Positions 1 to 4,704 of a DNA stretch of 5,381 nt are shown here, in pieces. The notes under the pieces were generated by a model, which saw only the letters and a list, made by a program, of their open reading frames with translations, was not told the DNA's origin and made no database searches. Within the stretch, counting starts at the first letter, position 1; the number at the start of each line of letters is the position of its first letter. The translations under genes were made by a program, and so were the position numbers. The stretch covers positions 1-5,381 of the forward strand of contig CAMLHT010000260.1 in the NCBI GenBank assembly GCA_946479895.1, read 5' to 3'. Source of the stretch: an uncultured Gemmatimonadota bacterium (GTDB lineage: Bacteria > Gemmatimonadota > Gemmatimonadetes > Gemmatimonadales > Gemmatimonadaceae).

Positions 1-2850
1 CCGGGCGCCGGCAAGACGTACTGCCTGGCGGAGCGGATCCGCTATCTCGTCGAGGCCCGCGGCGCCGACCCGGCCCGCATCTGCGCCTTCACCTTCACCA
101 ACAAGGCCGCCGGCGAGATCGCATCGCGCCTCGTCGCGCACCTCGGCGAACGCGCCGGCCACGTGAAGGGCGGGACCATCCACGCCTTTTGCGCCGAGCT
201 CCTGCGGACGCATGGGGCGAAGGTCGGGCTCAAGGCGGGCTTCGGCATCGCCGACGAGGACTACCAGCGCGCGACGCTGCGGCGCATCGGCGTCCCCTCC
301 CGCTGGCAGGGCGGGCTGCTCGTCCGCTTCGCGTCCGCGCGGTTCCGCGGCGAAGTCCTCCTCGACAACGACGAGGAGTTCCTCGTGAAGTACGAGCGCT
401 TCCTCGCGAAGCGGAACATGGTGGACTACGACACCCTCGTCGTGAAGGCGGCCGAGCTGATGACGGAGTTCCCCGACGTCGCCGACACGGTGCGCGCGCG
501 GTGGGACCACGTCCTCGTGGACGAATTCCAGGACCTCAACCGCAAGCAGTACGCGGTCATCAAGGCGCTCGGCTGGTCGCACCGGAGCGTGTTCGCCGTC
601 GGCGACGACGAGCAGTCCATCTACTCGTGGGCGGGCGCCGACCCGAAGGTCTTCCAGGACTTCGCCAACGACTTCGGGATCACCGGCGCCGACCGCCAGG
701 TCTCGCTGCGCGAGAACCGACGCTGTCCGCGCGAATACTTCGCGCTGGCGCGCCGCCTCGTGGACTACAACCCGAGCCTCTTCACCAGCCGCCTCCACGC
801 CACGCCCGAGAAGACGACGCCCTTCCCGGTCACCGTCCTCGCGTTCGACACGGAGAAGGAGGAGCTGGCGTGGATCGTGGACGACATCCGCCGCGACCGC
901 GCCGAGCACGGACTGCGGTGGGGCGACGTCGCCCTGCTCTATCGCACCAACCGCATCGGCGACCAGGCCGAGTCGGTGTTCCTGAACGCCGGCATCCCCA
1001 TCCGCCTCGCGCGCGGCCGCGCTCTTTCCGAGGATCCGGTCGTTGGCTACGTGATGGCGGCGCTGCGGGTGATCGCGAACCCCGACGACGTCGTCCACAA
1101 GGAGAACTTCCTCGGCACGGTCCTGCCGCGGACGCTCATCGACACGGCGCGGGCGGTGGCCGAGGAGCGCGGCGAGCGGGTGATGGAGCGGCTGGGCGTG
1201 ATGGCGACGGCGCTGCCGAAGGAGGATTCGGACGGACGGAAGATCCGCCGCGCCATCTCGGCCCTGCGGAACCTCGCCGCGCTCGGCAGCCGCTACTCGA
1301 GCATCGTGCCGCTGGTCAACGAGCTCCTCTCCCAGCGCGTCGGCGAATACCGGAGCCTCCTCGACGAATACCACCATGACCTCAGCGATCCGGCGAAGAA
1401 CGCGGAGGTCGTCGCGCTCGCCGGGCGGCTGAAGGCAGCGATGCGCGAGCGGCGACGCGTGCGAATCGCCCGGCTGGGCGGCGTGGAGGTCGCAATGAAG
1501 GCGGTGCTCCTCGCCGCCGGCGTGCGCGACATCGACCTCGGCGGCCCGTCGCCGGATCCCTCGACCGTGGCCATCGGCGGCGACGAGACCCCCTCGCTCG
1601 GAGCGATGCTCGGCGTCTTCAAGGCGGCGCAGCTCATCGTCAGCGAGGGGTTCACCAACGCCTTCGCCGACTTCACGGCGATCGACATCGAGACGACGGG
1701 GCGCGAGGCCGCGACGGCCCAGATCGTCGAGATCGCCGCGGTGCGCGTGCGCGGCGGCGTGGTGACCGACGAGTACTCGACGCTCGTGCGTCCACGCGTG
1801 CCGATCGAGCCCGGCGCCAGCGCCACGCACGGCATCACCGAGGCCGAGGTCGCGAGCGCGCCATACTTCGAGGAAATATGGGAAGCGCTGCGGACGTTCT
1901 TCGGCCGCGACGTCCTGGTGGCGCACAACGGCAACCAGTTCGACTTCCCGATCATCCGGCGCATGGCGGCCGAGCTGTCGCTCGCCGGCGCGAACGAGCT
2001 GACGACCTACGACACGCTGCCGCTCGCGCGCGAGCTTCGCGAGGGCAGCGCCAAGCTCGAGGACATCGCGAAGGCGATGGGCATCGATCCCGGCCAGTCG
2101 CACCGGGCGCTCGACGACACGCGCACCCTTGCCGCGGTCTTCCGCGGCATGAACGACCTCAAGCTCGAGAAGGCTCGAAAGACGGCGCTGGCGGGATCGC
2201 TCGACTTCCTGGGACTCGGCCTCGGCCTCAGCAACCCGAAGCTCCTCGTCGAGGAGGCGAAGCTGCTCGCGGACCGCCTGGCATCGTATCCCCTGGGCGC
2301 GCACTCGGAGGCGCTGGAGTTCTACCGCCGCGAGCGCGAGCGCGGCGACGACCAGTCCCTCCCGACGCGCGAAGAGGTCATCGACCTGCTCGGTGGCGAG
2401 GAGAAGCTGCTCCGCATCCAGACCGAGCGCGGGGCGGCGGAGCGATATCCGGTGGCGATGGGCCGGATGCGCGTCCTGCTCGAGCACTGCGGCGAGGGAA
2501 CCCTGGGCGATCAGATCAACGCGTTCCTCGAGAAGGCATCGCTCTCGTCACGGCCGGGCGAGACGGAGCCGGCGAAGGAGCGCGTGAACCTCCTCACGCT
2601 TCACTCGACCAAGGGCCTGGAGTTCTCGCGCGTGTACATCGTGGGCGTGGAGGATGGCCAGTTCATCGGCACCAACCCGAACCGCCCGCCGTCGCGCACC
2701 GAGATCGAGGAATCGCGCCGGCTGCTGTACGTGGGCATGACCAGGGCGGAGGATCGGCTCGTCATGACTCGGGTCGTGCGCCGCGAAGGTGATCCCACTG
2801 GCGGTCACCAGTTCCTCGACGAGATGGGGTTGAAGCCGCTGCCCCTCTGA
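1..2850 (+). CDS. UvrD/PcrA-like SF1A helicase with an embedded DEDDh exonuclease domain (5' end off window)
   Basis: This is an ATP-dependent, predicted 3'-5' DNA helicase/translocase with a built-in nuclease, presumably acting in DNA repair or end processing. The reading frame is open from base 1 to the TGA at 2848-2850 (949 residues seen). Residues 1-6 (PGAGKT) are the Walker A loop, so only about 25-35 N-terminal residues are missing and the start codon is not visible. Counting from the window edge, helicase motifs are: Ia FTFTNKAAGEI (30-40), Ib GTIHAF (58-63), II DEFQD (174-178), III VGDDEQSIYSWAGA (200-213), IV LRENRR (236-241), IVa ALLYRTN (311-317), V TLHSTKGLEF (866-875) and VI ESRRLLYVGMTRA (904-916). 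A DEDDh exonuclease domain sits at about 556-720, between IVa and V. The protein ends only ~33 residues after motif VI, so the long C-terminal tail of PcrA/UvrD is absent. All catalytic motifs look intact and there is no frameshift. An internal GTG at 163 lies after Walker A and cannot be the start. SF1A assignment is firm; the in vivo pathway is unknown. Confidence 0.95.
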   Translation, partial: PGAGKTYCLAERIRYLVEARGADPARICAFTFTNKAAGEIASRLVAHLGERAGHVKGGTIHAFCAELLRTHGAKVGLKAGFGIADEDYQRATLRRIGVPSRWQGGLLVRFASARFRGEVLLDNDEEFLVKYERFLAKRNMVDYDTLVVKAAELMTEFPDVADTVRARWDHVLVDEFQDLNRKQYAVIKALGWSHRSVFAVGDDEQSIYSWAGADPKVFQDFANDFGITGADRQVSLRENRRCPREYFALARRLVDYNPSLFTSRLHATPEKTTPFPVTVLAFDTEKEELAWIVDDIRRDRAEHGLRWGDVALLYRTNRIGDQAESVFLNAGIPIRLARGRALSEDPVVGYVMAALRVIANPDDVVHKENFLGTVLPRTLIDTARAVAEERGERVMERLGVMATALPKEDSDGRKIRRAISALRNLAALGSRYSSIVPLVNELLSQRVGEYRSLLDEYHHDLSDPAKNAEVVALAGRLKAAMRERRRVRIARLGGVEVAMKAVLLAAGVRDIDLGGPSPDPSTVAIGGDETPSLGAMLGVFKAAQLIVSEGFTNAFADFTAIDIETTGREAATAQIVEIAAVRVRGGVVTDEYSTLVRPRVPIEPGASATHGITEAEVASAPYFEEIWEALRTFFGRDVLVAHNGNQFDFPIIRRMAAELSLAGANELTTYDTLPLARELREGSAKLEDIAKAMGIDPGQSHRALDDTRTLAAVFRGMNDLKLEKARKTALAGSLDFLGLGLGLSNPKLLVEEAKLLADRLASYPLGAHSEALEFYRRERERGDDQSLPTREEVIDLLGGEEKLLRIQTERGAAERYPVAMGRMRVLLEHCGEGTLGDQINAFLEKASLSSRPGETEPAKERVNLLTLHSTKGLEFSRVYIVGVEDGQFIGTNPNRPPSRTEIEESRRLLYVGMTRAEDRLVMTRVVRREGDPTGGHQFLDEMGLKPLPL
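1666..2160 (+). other. DEDDh 3'-5' exonuclease domain embedded in the helicase
   Basis: This sub-region encodes a DnaQ/RNase T-type exonuclease domain of about 165 residues (556-720 of the visible protein). All five signature residues are present. Exo I is AIDIETTG, with D562 and E564. Exo II is AHNGNQFDFP, with D648. Exo III is HRALDDT, with H701 and D706, the H-x4-D spacing of the DEDDh (not DEDDy) subclass. Family members use two metal ions to remove nucleotides from 3' ends of DNA or RNA. The domain follows the 2A/2B boundary segment (near PRTLIDTARA, 376-385) and precedes motif V, so it interrupts the region that normally forms subdomain 2B, the regulatory and duplex-binding part of UvrD-like helicases. 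The reading frame is continuous through both junctions, so this is a true fusion. Activity on 3' ends is inferred from the family. Confidence 0.93.
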
Positions 2851-2867
2851 GGGCGCGCAGCCGGTCG

Positions 2868-3001
2868 GACGCGGGGGATCCTGCGGCGCGGCGCGGCGCT
2901 TACACGCTTCGAGCCTCGCGTTGCTGTGGCTGGCGGCGTGGCCGGTACAAGACGCGAGTCTCTCGCTACGCGCCAGCGCCGCCCTGCAGGACCCCCGCGT
3001 C
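2868..3001. repeat. 134-base imperfect palindrome downstream of the helicase
   Basis: The outer arms pair 10 bp (2868-2877 with 2992-3001) and then 6 bp (2879-2884 with 2986-2991), interrupted by a single unpaired A at 2878. Further in, 8 bp pair (2893-2900 with 2975-2982), then 7 bp (2915-2921 with 2952-2958), leaving a GC-rich apex at 2922-2951. The arms are unequal in length between these blocks, so the structure contains bulges and internal loops. It could fold as a long stem-loop in RNA or extruded DNA. It may stop transcription from the helicase gene or be a dispersed repeat of REP type. Neither is proved by one copy. Confidence 0.7.
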
Positions 3002-3003
3002 CT

Positions 3004-3050
3004 CCCTCCTCTGGCAGCATCATCCGCATCCGGAATGCGAGAGAGGAGGG
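3004..3050. repeat. Short hairpin with inner stem
   Basis: Nine bases at 3004-3012 (CCCTCCTCT) are perfectly complementary to 3042-3050. Their loop contains a second small stem, CGCAT at 3025-3029 pairing with ATGCG at 3035-3039 around a 5-base loop. The distal arm overlaps the first unit of the adjacent 7-base array, so this fold competes with the larger array-to-array pairing. The function is unknown. It may be incidental, since CT-rich and GA-rich tracts pair easily here. Confidence 0.4.
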
Positions 3051-3140
3051 CGGAGGATGGAGGGCGGAGGCCGGAGGGTCGCCCACGCACGCGGCCTAGA
3101 CGGCAGTCCTCCGCCCTCCGCCCTCCGGCCTCCGCCCTCT
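3045..3140. repeat. Inverted pair of heptanucleotide (GGAGGNN) repeat arrays
   Basis: On the plus strand five 7-base units run without gaps from 3045 to 3079, with GGAGG starting at 3045, 3052, 3059, 3066 and 3073; the last two bases of each unit vary (GC, AT, GC, CC, GT). On the minus strand five matching units run from 3140 to 3106, the first reading AGAGGGC. The two arrays are separated by 26 bases (3080-3105). Within them 3060-3078 and 3121-3139 form a perfect 19-bp inverted repeat, so a transcript would fold into a very stable hairpin. The plus strand of the first array is almost pure purine. Heptad microsatellites of this sort are known from other bacteria (for example the STRR repeats of cyanobacteria). 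A relationship to those is not claimed. Confidence 0.85.
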
Positions 3141-3150
3141 GCAATGAAAC

Positions 3151-3179
3151 TTCCCCGGCCCCACCCCCATACCGATAAT
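3151..3179 (+). promoter_or_regulatory. Candidate sigma70-type promoter for the RDD gene
   Basis: GATAAT at 3174-3179 matches the TATAAT -10 consensus at five of six positions. It lies 17 bases after TTCCCC (3151-3156), a poor -35 match (three of six). It is the only AT-rich hexamer in a very GC-rich stretch and lies 20 bases upstream of the ATG at 3200, implying a leader of roughly 14 bases. The position is sensible, but the weak -35 keeps this tentative. Confidence 0.35.
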
Positions 3180-3189
3180 CGTCCGCGAC

Positions 3190-3193
3190 GGAG
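3190..3193 (+). promoter_or_regulatory. Ribosome binding site for the RDD gene
   Basis: GGAG at 3190-3193 lies six bases before the ATG at 3200. This supports that ATG as the start, and the HAAS-like domain begins immediately after it. Confidence 0.6.
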
Positions 3194-3199
3194 TCTTCC

Positions 3200-3820
3200 A
3201 TGATCAGGGCTGACGAGTACATCGACAACGTGCTGTCGTACGTCCCACCCGGACCGCAGCGGGAGCGCATCGAGCTGGACCTGCGGGCCAACCTGGCCGC
3301 GCATGTGGGCCGGGGGACGCTCGATCCCGCCTTCGAGCAGTTCGGCGAGCCGCGCGCGGTGGCCGAGTCGTACCTGGCGCGGGAGCCGCTGGTGGCGGGG
3401 CCGATCGGGCGCCGGATCCTCGCCGCGATGATCGACATCCCGAGCGTGATCGCGTCGGGCTTCGTGCTCTTCTACGCCGCGTGGAAGCTCTTCGGGACCA
3501 CCGACAGCTCGTTCATCGCGTCCATCGTGGCGGGAAACCCGGTCGCCATGGCGCTGGGGCTGGCGACGCTGATGGTGATGTCCCCGCTGTACTACGTGGT
3601 CGCGGAGTCCACGACCGGCCAGACGGTCGGCAAGGCTCTGCTTGGGCTGCGGGTGGTCCGCGAATCGGGGGCGAAGATCAGCGTCGGCCAGGCGATCGTG
3701 AGGCAGATCCCGCTCATGTGCAACTTCTACCTGCTCGATGCGGCGTTCGCCCTCTTCACCGAGAAAAAGCAGCGGGCGTTCGAGATGATCTCGAAGACAC
3801 GCGTAGTCCGGGCATGGTGA
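3200..3820 (+). CDS. RDD family membrane protein with N-terminal HAAS-like domain
   Basis: This 206-residue protein is predicted to sit in the inner membrane. Residues 1-60 resemble the HAAS domain, a short helical module with an E/D-Y-I/L-D-x-[VL] opening (DEYIDNVL, 5-12), a central helix (RIELDLRANLAAHV, 23-36) and a closing G-[ED]-P motif (FGEPRAVAESYL, 48-59). The rest is an RDD domain: GRRILAAMID (70-79) supplies the hallmark Arg and first Asp. Hydrophobic segments lie at about 73-97, 113-134 and 166-186. GQTVGKALLGLRVV (140-153) is the conserved loop of the family. The final conserved block reads QRAFEMISKTRVV, with Glu where most RDD proteins have the second Asp. RDD proteins are variously proposed to act in transport or ion homeostasis, and the substrate here is unknown. 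The gene has its own candidate promoter and RBS, and it converges on the DUF72 gene. The family assignment is good; function is open. Confidence 0.88.
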   Translation: MIRADEYIDNVLSYVPPGPQRERIELDLRANLAAHVGRGTLDPAFEQFGEPRAVAESYLAREPLVAGPIGRRILAAMIDIPSVIASGFVLFYAAWKLFGTTDSSFIASIVAGNPVAMALGLATLMVMSPLYYVVAESTTGQTVGKALLGLRVVRESGAKISVGQAIVRQIPLMCNFYLLDAAFALFTEKKQRAFEMISKTRVVRAW

Positions 3821-3832
3821 CAGCTGCGCGTG

Positions 3833-3980
3833 CTCATGGATTCTCGGCCACAGGTGTGTACGCATGCTCGGAATGGGTGAGCATGCTCGGAATGAATGCC
3901 TGGGTACTTCTTTCGGGTTATTCCGAGCATGCTCACCCATTCCGAGCATGCGTATACGGGTCGGGCCGAGAACCCTTGAG
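3833..3980. repeat. 148-base nested palindrome between convergent genes
   Basis: The interval between the RDD stop (3820) and the DUF72 stop (3997) is almost wholly one symmetrical inverted repeat centred at about 3906.5. The inner arms, 3859-3893 and 3920-3954, are perfect over 35 bp around a 26-base loop (3894-3919). Outside them are 9 mostly unmatched bases on each side (3850-3858 and 3955-3963). Then comes a perfect 9-bp outer stem (3841-3849 with 3964-3972), extended by six of eight pairs (3833-3840 with 3973-3980). Position suggests a bidirectional transcription stop for two convergent genes. There is no T-run on either side, so a classical intrinsic terminator is not supported. Confidence 0.9.
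3859..3954. repeat. Inner 96-base element with perfect 35-bp inverted repeats; possible MITE-like insertion
   Basis: Each arm contains two copies of a 14-base motif, GCATGCTCGGAATG, spaced by a 19-base period. Forward copies start at 3862 and 3881. Reverse-complement copies lie at 3938-3951 (exact) and 3919-3932 (13 of 14). Each arm also contains the self-complementary decamer GAGCATGCTC (3879-3888 and 3925-3934). Perfect identity of the arms, next to an outer stem with mismatches, suggests a younger unit placed within the loop of an older hairpin. There is no coding capacity. TA lies just outside CGCATGC at both ends, but it belongs to the palindrome, so it cannot be read as a target duplication with confidence. 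Mobile origin is inference. Confidence 0.5.
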
Positions 3981-3996
3981 TCAGTGGAGCGCCAGG

Positions 3997-4704
3997 CTAC
4001 GCTCGGGATGCCAGTGAGATGAACTTGTCGACGGCTGGCGGGCCGGACCCCACTCCTTCGTCATGCTTGAAGACCACGTACGCGTCGGTCCACTGCTGCG
4101 AGAGGATCTGCCGGGCCCATTCGCCGAGCATGGCGTCGTCGTAATCGAAGCGGTGGAGGCGGACGTAGCCCCAGTCGGCGGTCGGGACGAGCGGTGACCT
4201 GAAGTCCTCCTGCTCGATCGCGCACATCGCGACGTTGTGGTTGCGCAGGGCGGCGAAGGTGTCGTCGTCGAACCAGCTCTCGTGGCGGAACTCGACCGTG
4301 TAGCGGCGGTCCTTCGGCAGGCGATCGAAGAACGTGTTCAGCCGCTCGAGGTCCTTCTTCATGTTCGGCGGGAGCTGGAACAGGAGCGGGCCGAGCTTCC
4401 CTTCCATGCAGCCCACGGTGCGGAGCAGGTAATCGACGGCGTCCGACGATTCGGGCTTGAGCCGGGTGAAGTGCGTGATCTTCTGGCTCGCCTTGATGGA
4501 GAAGCTGAAGTCGTCCGGCACCTGCGCCGCCCAGCCGCGGAGCAGGTCTTCCTTCGGCAGGCGGTAGAAGGTGTTGTTGATCTCGACGGTCGGGAACTTC
4601 GTCGCGTAGAAGCCGAGCATCTCGGCGTCCTTCATCTTCTCGGGGTAGAAGGGGCCCTTCCACTCCTTGAAGGCGAAGCCGCTGGTTCCCGCCCGCAGGC
4701 GCAC
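3997..4704 (-). CDS. DUF72 (YecE-like) family protein
   Basis: This 235-residue soluble protein is close to the usual length of the family, which has a TIM-barrel-like fold and no firmly established biochemical role. Conserved blocks are GTSG (6-9), W-K-G-x-FYP (15-21), EINNTFYRLP (41-50), FSIKASQKITH (68-78), GPLLFQLPP (105-113), EFRHESW (138-144), YVRLH (180-184) and VVFKHDEG (210-217), the last corresponding to the usual Y-V-x-F-N-N-D segment. The start is the GTG at 4704-4702. It places GTSG at residue 6 as in relatives and is preceded by GGAAGG seven bases upstream. Its first base is the last base of the Ku stop codon, so it is very probably the second gene of a Ku operon and translated by reinitiation. 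DUF72 genes have been noted near NHEJ genes in other bacteria, but a role in end joining is not shown by the sequence. Confidence 0.93.
   Translation of the reverse strand: MRLRAGTSGFAFKEWKGPFYPEKMKDAEMLGFYATKFPTVEINNTFYRLPKEDLLRGWAAQVPDDFSFSIKASQKITHFTRLKPESSDAVDYLLRTVGCMEGKLGPLLFQLPPNMKKDLERLNTFFDRLPKDRRYTVEFRHESWFDDDTFAALRNHNVAMCAIEQEDFRSPLVPTADWGYVRLHRFDYDDAMLGEWARQILSQQWTDAYVVFKHDEGVGSGPPAVDKFISLASRA

Larger units (their letters stand above)
2851..3199. other. Repeat-rich non-coding interval between helicase and RDD gene
   Basis: No convincing gene lies in these 349 bases. Open frames that cross it on both strands have low-complexity Arg/Pro/Ala/Ser-rich translations, show no family motifs and run into the flanking genes. 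The content is mainly structural: an imperfect palindrome (2868-3001), a small hairpin (3004-3050) and an inverted pair of 7-base repeat arrays (3045-3140). A candidate promoter and ribosome binding site for the downstream gene follow (3151-3193). No T-run follows any of the hairpins, so a classical intrinsic terminator for the helicase is not evident, although the first palindrome starts only 17 bases after its stop codon. Confidence 0.75.

Noticed and set aside
163..165. GTG as possible start of the helicase
   Set aside because: The Walker A motif (residues 1-6) and motif Ia lie upstream in the same frame, so the gene begins before the window.
189..1379. Plus-strand open frame of 396 codons overlapping the helicase in another frame
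   Set aside because: The translation is almost only Arg, Ala, Gly and Pro, while the other frame carries all helicase motifs.
2868..3001. Integron attC-like site, suggested by a long imperfect palindrome in an intergenic gap
   Set aside because: No GTTRRRY core or matching RYYYAAC partner at the ends, and the flanking genes do not look like cassettes.
2921..3178. Small plus-strand open frame (85 codons) in the intergenic gap
   Set aside because: No ribosome binding site, it passes through three inverted repeats, and its composition matches repeat-derived sequence.
2548..3438. Minus-strand open frame (296 codons) bridging the helicase end and the RDD start
   Set aside because: It overlaps two well-supported genes in antisense and encodes no recognisable domain; the portion over the heptad arrays is simple repeat translation.
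3020..3949. Long open frame (309 codons) on the minus strand across the RDD gene
   Set aside because: It is antisense to a gene with clear RDD and HAAS motifs and runs through both repeat regions. Its translation is Arg/His/Pro-rich low complexity, typical of GC-rich shadow frames.
3859..3954. Short CRISPR-like array, because of the repeated 14-base motif
   Set aside because: Only two copies per orientation with five-base gaps; there are no spacers of CRISPR length and no cas genes.
3833..3980. Classical rho-independent terminator
   Set aside because: A strong stem exists but no T-run follows it on either strand, and the stem is far longer than usual. A termination role remains possible but is not supported by the canonical signature.
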